Source of the DNA: Bullera alba
Lineage: Eukaryota; Basidiomycota; Tremellomycetes; Tremellales; Bulleraceae
Reading direction: 5' to 3'
NCBI GenBank assembly: GCA_001600095.1
Contig: BCIX01000003.1
Coordinates: 1,612,001 to 1,676,000 of the forward strand
DNA length: 64,000 nucleotides
This document shows, in pieces, positions 11,533-25,163 of this stretch. Positions within the stretch are counted from its first letter, which is position 1, and every line of letters begins with the position of its first letter. The notes beneath the pieces were generated by a model. The model saw nothing but the letters and a program-made list of their open reading frames with translations, was not told the origin of the DNA and searched no databases. Position numbers and translations under genes: made by a program.

Positions 11533-11692
11533 GACTCGACGAGACACGGCTGTCAAAAGCGTTGGACACGAAAGGATAGATTACAGTTGGATTTCAGTGA
11601 AACAGAGTTAACAGACTGAACCAGGCTCGGCTGTGGGAGTAATTTGGTATCCCACGGTAGACATTATATGCATTATGAGCGTGACCGACGGC

Positions 11693-12943
11693 TCATCGCT
11701 TTCCTCTGACCATGATCCGCTTGACCTTTGGCTGCTTCTCCTTACCACCCTCTTCAGCACTCGGCCCCGGAGTGATGCCCTTCTTCTTGTTCTCCTTCTC
11801 CGTCTCTATATCTCGCTTAATGGACGCCAGGGCCACACCCGTTGGGTGTACTGGCGAATGCAGCGGCAGTCTATCTTCCAACGTGGGAACCGGCTGGGGA
11901 GGCAAGGGTGGTCTCGTGGCGAACAGAACGGGCACCGACTGGGCTTTGGCCGATTTGGCTTTAGCATTAGCCTTGCTTTTGGCCTTCTTCGATTTTGCGG
12001 TCGATGATTCGGCTTCTTTGCTGGGCTTGGCGGTCTTGGGTCTAGGAGTGTATTTGACAGAGGGGTTTTGCTGGCGTATCTGATCCGCGAGGTGCTTGTA
12101 CAGTTGAGTTCCTATGCAATAGATCAGTACCGTCCTGTACTATAAAGGCAGTAGGCATACGTACTGTTCTTGACTATAGGGTTCATGAATTTGCCGTCTC
12201 GCACGAACTGCACTTTGACACGTCCCGGATTCTCCCAGTCGGCAGGATGGCACCTATCAGGCTACAATGGGTCAGCATCAACCCGATACCGTTTGTGGGC
12301 ACGCGATGTAGCTCACCTCCAACACGCTAGGCAGACCGAGGGATCGACAGGCTTGGGCTATTTGAGTAGCTTGCGGCCACCACACCGAGGATTGCCTTGG
12401 CACTCTCCGCCCATCGGTGATGGAGACTTTGGCGTCAAAGTAAAGTGGATAAACGCAGTTCCAGCTGAATCGTCCATAAGCAGTGGCCTTCTTAAAGGCG
12501 AGGGATCCCGATCAGACTCACGCCTTGTACATCCCAGGATCTTGAACGCTCGCTCCACCGAACTGCTTCCTCAGCTTCTCCATCCTCTCGTCCTCTGCTT
12601 GCTGCATCTTGAGCATATCACCCATAAATCCACCCATTGGCGTGTTTGGGTCAATCCTTGGACCACCTCCACCGGCGGGTCCGGTCGGCCTGATTTCCCC
12701 CGGGTCCTGCCTCATGGACATCTTGCCCTTGTCGGCAGCACTGAGTGGTGGCGCGCCCTTTGATCCTTCACCAAAGACAGTCCTGCCTTGCTCTGCTAGC
12801 AGCTCAAAGTCGATATCCGCTTCGTCGTCAATCTCCTCGAGCAGGGCACCTTTGTGACCGGTGTTTGGCAAAGCGCGCGGCTTTGACGACGAGGGGAGCG
12901 GCAGATCGGTGTCATCGTCAAAGTAATCCTCTACGGTCGGCAT
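11693..12943 (-). CDS. SEC65: signal recognition particle subunit SEC65 / SRP19
   Basis: SRP19 binds SRP RNA and helps assemble the particle that targets secretory proteins to the ER. The N-terminal exon (MPTVEDYFDDDTDLPLPSSS onwards) is an acidic, Pro/Gly-rich extension as in fungal Sec65. The SRP19 core follows over three exons: WNCVYPLYFDAKVSITDGRR, QATQIAQACRSLGLPSVLEP and DRCHPADWENPGRVKVQFVR, then DGKFMNPIVKN. The C-terminal exon is Lys/Ala-rich (KPSKEAESSTAKSKKAKANA) and ends KQPKVKRIMVRGKR. About 345 residues. The long basic tail is expected for fungal members. Divergent from calcineurin A. Confidence 0.92.
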
Positions 12944-13362
12944 CCTGGTTGATCTCTTGGGTGGTCGTCTGTTGTATACAGTACTTGCTCTTGAGGTCGG
13001 GGTCCAGTGACTCGTAGGACACGATGCAGGTGATCACTGATAGCTCTCTGGCGGTGTTTCGGCGTTATCTCCTGGGCGGGAGGCGGGTATCACCGGGCCC
13101 GTGCTGACTGTGTGATGGTTGTGGCGTTTTCAGTAGAGCAAGTGGGCCCCAGCTCCTGCTCGCCGCCTCCTCGTCTGTTCGCCATCCACTCTAGGACAGG
13201 CAGTCCTCTTTCATCCTTCTTCACTACAGGTGGCTATCACGACAATCACATCACGAACACCAAAGGTTCACGCGTAGATCGACTAGAGCTAGATACCCCC
13301 TCGCTCATATATCGCAGCTCGACTGGATCGAGTTTCCTCCCATNCCCCCGACCTCACCCACC
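12944..13362. promoter_or_regulatory. divergent promoter region SEC65 / CNA1
   Basis: About 420 bp between start codons. It contains one unresolved base (N at 13344), 19 nt before the CNA1 ATG. The CNA1 side has a Pro-codon-like C-rich leader. No clear TATA box seen. Confidence 0.4.
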
Positions 13363-16184
<2,822 letters not shown>

Positions 16185-16427
16185 AGAGACAAATGAGACA
16201 CGACACTCGACAGGTAGATTATGACACGGCATTCTGTATCTAGAATTCTCGACGACGCTTGGCCTAGGATCCTTAATACCCCTTCATGATGACACCTCTT
16301 CGTATTGTATAAACACCCCGTCCGCCTGTTCAGATGCTGTCGCATGTCGAATGCAGATACATGTAAAGCACATTGCGAGATCGCTAGCAAGAGGAAGTCG
16401 AGAGGACAATCTATAAGCGGGAACTGA

Positions 16428-17849
16428 TCACACCTTCACAGCGACACGCTGCCTAATCTTGGCAAACGACGACAAGATGAGCCAAGCCCAGACTTCGAAT
16501 TGATCCTTGCTGACGAAGAGGATTCCTAGCAATTGGGGGCCAGTCAGGACCGAAGACAGCTTTGACATGCGGTGACTCACCTTGACATAGGACAGCCTTG
16601 ATTAGCTGCGCCGTGAGACCCTTGTACCAACCGGCAAGTCCCTGCTTCTTGTAAACAGCAGCGAGTAGCGGAATAGCACCGGTATGCTGAATCTCCCTCG
16701 CTGTCACAGGTGGACCCTTCGACGTGCTTCGGACGGGAGGTGTAGATGACACTACTGCCGATGGGTCCGATGGCTCGTGTGCAGCGACTTCTGCATAAGT
16801 CTCCTCGTGGCCGTGCTTCTCGCCCGTCGATGTGGCCTCCTGGGACTCTGCGGCGGCAGCTGCAGACTCGACCTTCTTCCGCTTGGCTTGTAGTCGGACT
16901 TTGGCAAAGATGTAGGGATAGGTGACGACCGTTGCGATGGCTTTACTTCCGACTCCAATGGCAAACGCCTCGAGGGCACCAAGCTTCTTCTCCACTCGAC
17001 CGGGTTTGTCCAGGACAGCGGATTTGAGTCGCTCGAAGGCACCGTACGTGATTGCCGGGTTGACGGTGAGGACCAAGCCGGGCTTCAAACCGGTCCAAAG
17101 GGCCGTCACGCCGCCCTCGGAAATGATCTCGTGTGCCGTTTCGACCAGACTTGGCTCTCTAACACTTGCCGAAGATCCGACCGAGCCCTTGGCGGGGGGA
17201 ATCCACAGCTGTTGCCGGGTTGCAATCACGCTGACGGGGATAGTGAAGATTTGAGCTAGAGCACCAGCTGCCGCTCCGACCAATAGTTCCGACGAGGTAG
17301 ACAGCGATGCGGCAGATCTAGTGGGCTGCCGGGAGGCAATGTGCTTGATGAGGTTGGACCGCAGTAAGGTGTGGAAAAAGAAGTAGGCGAACTCTGAAGC
17401 CGATAAATCACTCAGCTACCTTCCCGTTGAGCTCCAGAACCACTCACGCATGGAGAACGTGTTGAGCATGTTGGCGGTGAAGCCCTTGAAAGCGCCACTG
17501 ATCCCCTCCGACTTGATTATCCTGATCAGCATCTGCAGCATCTCCCACCGTCTCAGTCGGCCTATCAACCCTCGCCCCCTGGTTGCGCTGGGTCGCCCAT
17601 CTGTATTTGCGGGTAGGATGTTTTTCTCGCCAAGCTGATCCGTAGGTAAGGCTTGTAGCCGCGTTTTGACCGTATCCAGTGGATAGACGACTCTGCGAGT
17701 GTATGATTAGTCACCATGATCGCAACACAGCACATCGACTCTCCCGGATGGAGATTGAGTCAGGCTTGCACTCACGCGTTCGAAAACACCGCACCGAGAG
17801 CGCCTGCCAAAGCCGAGCCAAACGGCGTCAGAGGTGGGTGTTCGACCAT
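16428..17849 (-). CDS. ANT1: peroxisomal adenine-nucleotide carrier (PMP47/ANT1 type, mitochondrial-carrier family)
   Basis: Starts MVEHPPLTPFGSALAGALGA; an exon then begins VVYPLDTVKTRLQA, the first carrier signature (PxDxxKxR). Further blocks: GISGAFKGFTANMLNTF, AQIFTIPVSVIATRQQLW, ALWTGLKPGLVLTVNPAITY and GAFERLKSAVL, TVVTYPYIFAKVRLQAKRKK, AGWYKGLTAQLIKAVLCQ. The C-terminal exon ends RQRVAVKV. The phrase GLxPGLxLTxNPAITYGxFERLK is typical of Pmp47/Ant1, which exchanges ATP for AMP across the peroxisomal membrane for fatty-acid activation. About 420 residues, longer than most carriers because of a roughly 65-residue Ala/Glu/Ser/Thr-rich loop before the last repeat (about 16700-16880). Confidence 0.88.
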
Positions 17850-18209
17850 TCCTCCTAGGCTGTCACGCTGACAGCTATCTCTTAGGTCGGAGTGTCTTTG
17901 CAGAGATGGTCGTTGGCCTGGATCAGTTGCTATCCCTGGTGTAGACTGCAAGAGCAACAGCCATTGCTGGCTTTGATAAAGGAAAAAGGCCCAGCGGGAT
18001 TCGTGGCCGGCAATTGCGGCGATTCGGATAGCCGGATGCGATACGCCGTTGAAGATGACGATGGGGATTGTTGGCCTTGGCCTATGGGGGTGAAGCTATC
18101 ATGCTGCCTTGCAGTAGCTATGGTTGAGATAGTGAGATAGCACTATATATATCCATATCTACAAGAGAATCTATGCTACACAGTCTACAGTCTCCATCTA
18201 AATCCATAC
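17850..18209. other. intergenic region upstream of the carrier
   Basis: 360 bp between the carrier start and the stop of the next minus-strand gene. It holds the carrier promoter and the regulator's 3' end. Near 18140-18180 it is AT-rich with ATATATATCC-like sequence. No gene recognised. Confidence 0.4.
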
Positions 18210-20645
18210 TCATATCAACAGCAACCCTCCTTCCCATCCGAGCTCAATCATAGTCTGCCTCCAGCAGACTTTGACCTGGGGGTGATACAACTTCCTCTTC
18301 CTCCACACTTCCTCCATCAACATCAGCGCCGAACGGGTATTGCCAAACGCGGCCTCTGGGCCCAGATTTGAGAAACACTGTCGGAAGTAATCTTCCTGTT
18401 CTGGCGTACCGTCGGAATGGCATCCAGCGATAGTTATGGCAAAGACCAGCTTGCGATGTATCTCCAATTGACCGGGAAAGTGCGTATCCAATTCACGTAT
18501 GGCCTCGATCGTCTCCACAACGGCATTGGCAATCTCGGGTACTGTTCTAGAAGTCAGCGCATGTCAAGGGCATGTTCAGCGCCGAACGTGGCTCACCTTT
18601 GGGGTATGGCCCGTTGACAATGGTGCCAAGGAACACTTTTGCCGCGGCGTAATTGATATTGCTCATCAACCGCGTTTTCGTCTTGTCGCTTGCGGAGATG
18701 GCAAGGCCAGTTGTTGCTTCGTCAATCTCCTCTATTGTCGCCGAGAGGGTCGCCGTACGCTCATTCCTCCAGTTTCTCTCGCTCAACAGCTTTTCGATAG
18801 GTGCCGCACGTTGCAGCAGCTCTCTCTGAGACAATGTGCCGTTCTCTTCCGCTCGATCCTTCCATTCTGACAGCGCAGTGATCTCGGCAATGGCCAGGAG
18901 CTAGCCGCAACGTCGTGAGCATTCACTCAATGTCATAGAATCCTCAACCTACCGTAGTATTGTCATTGCCGGTCACACCAGACATGTCGATGGTTGCGCC
19001 TGGTGAGGTGACTCCATTGAAACGGGTGAGCACATTCCTATACACCGGGAGAAGTCTCGAGGCACGGTTCTGAGATACGGCTCCCAAGACATCGGTGTTG
19101 ATCAGGATCTCGATCAACGACCGATATCTCTGCCACGGCGTTTGGCTCATCTGCCTTTGGAAACAGTCAATACGAGTCCTCAGGTAAATGCTGGTACTCA
19201 CACGTAGCCCACTGGGTAATCTCCCGTGAGGTCAGGGGAAGCGACGATAGCCGCTGCCAGTGACTTCTGACACATGGCAATGACCTCTCGCCATTCTGCG
19301 TTGACACCGCCCATGAACAGGGTGTATGAGACGGCGAACAGTGCCGGGAATATGACTTCCTCCGAGGCCAGGAGGAACGGGTCGACAAAGCGGAGGCGCT
19401 CAATTGAATCACGATGAGCGGAGCGCGCAACAATGGCATCGTTGTCGCCAGCCACGTTGGTCGGATAAGTCGAGTCGGCTGCTGATGCGGGTCTGTTGAC
19501 GGTCAAAAGACCGCTCCGCTTCGAAGCGAGGTGCAAGGCGGACAGCGAGGAGATACTGGTGAGTACCTCCACCTTTTTGAAAGCCAGAGGCACGACGAGA
19601 TCTCCGACTGCTAAGCTTCTGCTAGTACGGAATTGCAGGGGCAATATGACGTTGGTGTAGTGATGGAGATAGCCAAAGTCGGATGTCACATTGGGCATGG
19701 AAAGTTCCGCCGGTGGGGCCATGGTGTGGGTGGTGCAAGGAAGCGTGGGGAAGGGCGATGGGGATATCACTAGAGGCGTGGGCGACCCCGGATCCAGATT
19801 CATTGGCATGGGCGCTGTTGCTCCGAACAGCGTCTTCCACATTTCCTCCAACTCTGCGTCGTGGGTCGATGTCGTGACTTGCTGGGCTGCCGAGGTGGAA
19901 GTCATCGACATGGGCAGGTCGGGTGCAGGAATCGTCGTGTTGACAAACGGTACCGTCGAGAAGGAATTGACAGGGCCATAAAATGCTGTACCTGTGTTTT
20001 GGGCTGACGTAGTGTCTATAATGTTCCCCAAACCGGTCAGGTTGGGGTCTATCTGAGGTGGAGAGATCGAACTCTGAGTGTCTATGCTGTATCGTGGTTG
20101 ACTCGTTCCAGGCTGAGTGCCGTCACTGGAAGATCGCCGTGTCCGTTCATCCTTCTTCGTCTTGGTTGCACGCTGTGAGACGACCTTCTCCCGACTGTGA
20201 CAGGGTCAGCTTCTGCCCAACCGACGTGTGGATATTCTCACATCTTTTGCCTCGCATGTTTGGCATTATCGCTATCCCGCAACCATTCAGGCCTCTTCTT
20301 CCCATAGCCCATACACTCGATGCCCAGCCGGGTACAATTCAGACAGACCGGTTTGGTTTCGTCACATCGCTAAACAGCCGAGCAGTGAGCATGAACTCGG
20401 CATCTGTCCATCGAATGACCCACCTTCTTCCTCAATCTGCAAGTGATACACCCAGTTCTCGCCCTCGATCCTGAATGAGGGCCCTTTTGCCGACTGGGGC
20501 CCGCATGATCTGATGCGCGGGATGGATTTGACGGTCCCGCCTGAGCCGTGTTGGCAGTGCTAGTCGAGGTCGTCGGAAGCTGGGTTGCCGAGCTCGAACC
20601 CGCGTCCATCGAGCCAATCTGGAAATCTCCATTGACACCTTCCAT
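18210..20645 (-). CDS. Zn2Cys6 fungal transcription factor (Fungal_trans_2-like C-terminus)
   Basis: Nuclear DNA-binding regulator. Exon 1 starts MEGVNGDFQIGSMDAGSSSA and ends inside the zinc cluster. After a 57-nt intron the cluster completes as GCITCRLRKKRC, then DETKPVCLNCTRLGIEC (C-x2-C-x6-C-x6-C-x2-C-x6-C), followed by MGYGKKRPEWLRDS. A Ser/Thr/Pro-rich linker leads to a long helical regulatory domain with VEVLTSISSLSALHLAS, LLASEEVIFPALFAVSYTLF and YRSLIEILINTDVLGAVSQN. The C-terminus WRQTMIELGWEGGLLLI is the type that ends Fungal_trans_2 proteins. About 725 residues, five introns. It is divergently transcribed from the heavy-metal ATPase across 407 bp, which suggests, but does not prove, a regulatory link. 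The ligand is unknown. Confidence 0.88.
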
Positions 20646-20747
20646 CGTGTATGGTTAAGAGGTGAAAAGCGGGAAGGTTGGTCAGTGAGATGATGCTATC
20701 GAGATCTCGGGCAGCATGGACCACGCCACATGCGTTGCTGTTGCGGT

Positions 20748-20768
20748 CGTCTAACGTCTAACGTCTAG
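20748..20768. repeat. three tandem CGTCTA[A/G] heptamers
   Basis: Direct 7-bp repeats in the shared regulator/ATPase promoter. They could be a small cis-element array or a microsatellite-like expansion. Confidence 0.6.
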
Positions 20769-20784
20769 CAACTTTAGTCCAGGC

Positions 20785-20799
20785 CGGTTGGCTAATCCG
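20785..20799. promoter_or_regulatory. CGG-N9-CCG palindrome, candidate Zn2Cys6 operator
   Basis: CGG at 20785-20787 and CCG at 20797-20799 are separated by nine bases, embedded in GCCGG/CCGGC arms (20783-20801). Homodimeric Zn2Cys6 proteins typically bind inverted CGG triplets with a fixed spacer. The position, midway between a Zn2Cys6 gene and a metal pump gene, makes this a plausible autoregulatory or target site. Assignment is inference. Confidence 0.45.
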
Positions 20800-21052
20800 G
20801 CGAGAAGCTCGTGCTCGGATTTTTGACTCCGTCTTGTAATCAAATTGTTTATCTGATACTAGCGCCGCAGAATACTTCCGCGTACCAGATCTAATAGGAT
20901 TGGAAATGAATTTCATAGCTAGTTCGGATTGCCAAGCGCGTCCAAGTGACCAAGTCAGCTATCAGCGATACAGTCCAGCAGCTATTCAAGTGAGTGCGCA
21001 CTGCAGATCTTGATACATCACTGCTTTATCACTACTTGCTGCCATCGACGCC

Positions 21053-24000
21053 ATGACAGACAAGGAAGACTGCTGTGTCAGTGGCAACTGCTGCTGCGGG
21101 TCCGATGTCGACAGCCAGTCCGAGCATCTTACCTGTAACGACAAGAGCGACGATCAGACCTGCGATTGTGGCGGAGAAGACTGCTGTTCACCCAACGCCG
21201 ACACTGGCAAAAGGACAGGCCTTGATGAAGCTCAAGATGCAATGTCAGACATCTGCTGCGATGCTGAGGGCATCTGTGGATCCGCCAACACGACTCACGT
21301 TGGGGGTGGTGTCAATGCAAATCCTGTTCAGCGATGTGGAGAAGTTGTTATCGCCAAGCAGATCAATGTGGAAGTGCGCGAGGCTCCTTGCGCGAAGGCA
21401 TGCTGCCCAACTACGAACAACAATGGCTCGACGCTTGCATCAGAGACACAAGGCAGTGACAAATGCTCCACCGGACCCCCGGCGAAGCCCAGTGATGGGT
21501 GCTGCTCCTCGAGTGGCCCGGTCGGCGCCATCGCAACTACAGGATGTCAAGAGTTAGCGAAAGCGACAGGCGCTGAGAACCAGGACTGTTGTGGGAATCG
21601 ATCAACCACCTCGCCACTCGAGGTCGACGAGCAGGATTCCCAGTGCGAAGAGGGTTGCTGCGACGACGACTCAGACGAGTCGGCGATCGTTGAACCCCTT
21701 GGTACAACCAAGGTGGCAGAGGAGAAAGGCTGTTGCGCTACCGAGACCAAAGGCGCGGGCGGATGCTGCGGTCTGAAGAAGCCCAAAGCGAAACCCGTCA
21801 AAGTGATGAAAGCGGACAACTCGTGCGCATGCTGCATGAAGACCTTGCTCAATCAATCCGCTACATGTGAGTTACGCTATGGTCACAGAGAGCCTCAGCT
21901 GATACTCGATATTCTTAGCTCTTCGGATGCTGACATCGAGGGTCAGCGAGCTCCAGTCAGAGCTCAAACGATGTTGCTTGGTCTTCCAAGAGGTGTGCTG
22001 TCGGCAATATCGAATGGATCAGCTGGCGACTGCTTCCACCTGTTGCGTTACCGATTGCTCCGAAGAAACCTCCCTTCTCGGGTACGCATCAGGCTCCTCT
22101 CATCCCGCCAATCGCTCTCAGACCGAAGTTGAGAAGCAGGAGCCAGATGTCAACTCTAGCAGAGAGCAATTCACACTGGAGATAACCGGAATGGACTGCC
22201 CGGATTGTTTGAACAAGGTGAAGAGGGCATTCAAGTCGTTCAAAAGCGCAGAATATACTCGAATGGACTATATACGAGGATTGGTGGACGTCGAGTATAA
22301 TCCAAGTACGTAATTGCTGACCTTGGAGGCCATTATCAAAGCTGACAGTGATAGATGATATCGAGCCCGACGGTATAGCTCGCTTTGTCGCTCGAGCATC
22401 CGGCTTTGGTGTTACCGTTCTGAACAGCACTTCCAAGACCGATGGTTCAACTCTGGTGTTGCCTGTGCATTTCGAGATACTGCCGCCGGCCGATCCCCTC
22501 GCCAAGTATGATCATCGCCCCGTTCACGTCGCTCGAGACATCAAAGCGGGTGACATCGAGTTCTTCATTCCAGGAAACGGGTCAGACAACCCAGAACCGA
22601 GAAGACTGCTTCGTGAAATGGAACGATACCGCCCATCGCTTGTTTCATCGACCTCGGATAGACACAGGAAGCGTATCGACCGTGATGCGACGCTTGTCGC
22701 TCTCAGGACTGCAGCATCCGCGGTGCTTACTGTGCCCATCTTGGTGTTGGTCTGGGCTACTAAGCTGCCCGACCATGGCTCCATCGCCTATCGCGCCGCT
22801 GAATTCGCCTTGGCCACTGGTATTTTGGTCGTGGCAGAACCGATCTACTCAGGGAGCTTTAGGAGTGTCTGGTATCTCCACGAAGCGGATCTAGGCGTCT
22901 TGACTACGGTCAGCACTCTGGTCACCTACATCTTCTCCGCGGTCGCATTTGCCTTTCAAGTGGCAGGCCGACCCTTCGCCGACCCTTTCTTCGAGACGTT
23001 GGCACTGCTCATCACACTGGTGTTCCTAGGCCGAACGCTTCAAGCTTATACCAGGAAAGCGGCGTACATTGCCACTACCCAAGTGTCCACGTTGCAACCC
23101 GCACAAGCGACCGTCGTCAACGAGAGCCAGGGCCGAGATCCTCTGTTGGAGACTGTCGACGCAAGACTGCTCCATTACGACGATATCATTCGTATCGAGT
23201 CTGGCCAAGTGGTACCCACCGACGGGATCATCGTCACTGGTACCGCCGACCTGGACGAGGCTACTATGACTGGAGAGTCACTTCCCGTAACGCGGACGAC
23301 TGGATCGACCGCCATGGCCGGCACGACGGTTCTACAAGGGACCATAGACATCTGCGTCACTCGACTGACCTGCAACAACTCTCTCTCGTCCATGGTCCAA
23401 GCGCTGTCTAGGGCTCAGAATTCGACCTCCAAATACCAAGACTTTGCCGATCGTATGGCTTCGATCCTACTGCCCATTGCATCAGGAATCGCCATAGCAT
23501 CATGCGTCATCTGGCTTCTGGTGAGCCACTACGTACGGGACAGAACCTGGGCAGACTCGGCAGTCGAAGGCGTTCGATATTTGATCGCGGTCATGGCTGT
23601 CGCCTGCCCCTGCGCTCTCGCTTTAGCGGTGAGTCGAGTCAATAGGGCGTTGTGCTGACGCCAGGTGTCACTCGTGTCCTGTCTAGCAATGGTTATCGGC
23701 ATGAAGGCGGGGGTGATATACCGCTCTCCGGACGTCTTGTTTGCCGCGACTAAGGCCAAAGTCATTGCTTTCGACAAGACAGGTACGCTCAGCCAAGGTG
23801 TTCTTTCCGTGGTACAGGACGCATCAATCAACAAGCTGGCTACTCAGCTGGTCCACGAGGTCACCGGCCTCACTCGACATCCCATCTCTGTGGCGGTACA
23901 GCGACATATTGAAGGACAACAACACCTCGGACACCAGGAGAAAGTCTTGTTGGATGCTCAGATTGTCCCCGGAGGAGGTATTTCTGCTTCCTATCTCGGG

Positions 24001-24696
24001 TTTCCGATACTGGCCGGAAGCGCTGCTTTCACTGGTACGATGCACAACCCGCTGGTCCGCGCCCTCACCAACAAAGGGCTAAGCCTGTTCACCGTGACGC
24101 TCGGCGGGTGCGTGATTGCGTCCTACGGCCTGCTGGATCAACCTCGCATGGGAACAGCCCAGATGCTCAACTCTCTGTCCGCTCAGGGCAAGCACATATT
24201 CGTGCTGTCTGGTGACAACATCAACGCCGTACACCGTTTCGCCGATTCCATCGATCTTGACAAGTCCCGAGCCTTTGGTGGGCTCTCGCCAACTCAGAAG
24301 GCTCAGAAGGTTCGAGAGCTTCAAGACGGATTCGGCTCGACCATGTTCGTCGGAGATGGAACCAACGACTCGCTTGCCCTAGAGCAAGCTTCGATCTCGG
24401 TCGCTATTGGAACCGGCTCCGGCTCCGACATTGCAATCGCGACCGCTTCCATCATCTTGCTCGCGTCAGATGTCATGAAGGGCCTCGAGAAGATCCTGAG
24501 CATTTCCAAGCTGGCTAGAAGACACGTCTATTTGACTTTGGGCTGGTGTGCGGTCTACTTTGTCTTTGCGATCCTGCTTGCCTCCGGCGCTGTAGTCAAG
24601 TTCACCATCCCGCCAGAGTGGGCAGGGCTCGGGGAGGTCATCAGTATTCTACCTGTGCTTGCCATCGGCGGAGCATTGTGGTTGCGCAAGCAGTAG
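21053..24696 (+). CDS. PCA1: P1B-type heavy-metal ATPase with Cys-rich N-terminus (PCA1/CRP1-like Cu/Cd exporter)
   Basis: Membrane pump exporting soft metal ions (Cu+, Cd2+ or related). The first about 330 residues hold roughly 40 cysteines, largely as CC pairs (DCCVSGNCCCG, GGEDCCSP, GAGGCCGLKK, SCACCMK). A heavy-metal-associated domain follows with GMDCPDC. The catalytic core has the A-domain MTGESLPVT, the metal-transport motif ACPCALALA in a transmembrane helix, the phosphorylation site FDKTGTLSQG, a TRHPISVAV nucleotide-binding HP motif and VGDGTNDS. Several hydrophobic helices precede the core and a pair closes the protein (RKQ end). Three introns (about 21867, 22305, 23631). About 1165 residues. 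The residue after CPCALALAV is Ser, where many relatives have Pro. Substrate is inferred only from the CPC motif and the fungal Pca1/Crp1 resemblance. Confidence 0.9.
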
Positions 24697-25163
24697 CTCT
24701 GACTGTACATTGAGTCGTTTACTGCTAGACTACCTGCAGGGCCATGGTATGGCCGATGCGGTGCTGGGCCATGATGCATGCTTGGCTGTTCGCGGTTAGA
24801 AGCCTGAAACTGTGAGCCGGTTGGATGGCCGTGCCTGAATGTGGTCATGGCTACCTGGCTAGTCCAAAAATGGACCGCATGATCAACGTCGTCGTCGCTC
24901 GTTGATTCTAGACTCGTGGTCAAGACACCTCGTATAAAGCGCGCACCTAGCACACCTTCAACACGCACCACACACACGTCCAGCATCATCCTGATACCCT
25001 CGTTTCAGCTTCCTTTCACCAAAAGTTGGAGCCTACCCCTCGAGCCAAGACACACACACGATCAGCGAATCCTGCCAACCCCGCACACCGTGTCCCGCAG
25101 CAGGCCGAACAAAAGTCTCGCATCTCGGGAGTGCTCCTCGACTCGTGTCAAAACCACCTCAGC
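24697..25163. promoter_or_regulatory. PSD2 promoter and leader
   Basis: 467 bp between the ATPase stop and the PSD2 ATG. It contains TATAAA (24933-24938), followed by a CA-rich stretch with several CACAC runs (about 24950-25060) likely to be 5' leader. The open frame continues upstream of 25164 without an ATG. Confidence 0.4.

Larger units (their letters stand above)
20646..21052. promoter_or_regulatory. shared promoter of Zn2Cys6 regulator and P1B-ATPase
   Basis: 407 bp between divergent start codons. It contains three tandem copies of CGTCTAA/G (20748-20768) and, 16 bp further on, an inverted repeat GCCGG-N9-CCGGC. Confidence 0.6.

Noticed and set aside
11533..11556. Upstream extension of TIP41 to 11556.
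   Set aside because: The codon there is TTG. The first ATG of the frame is at 11532.
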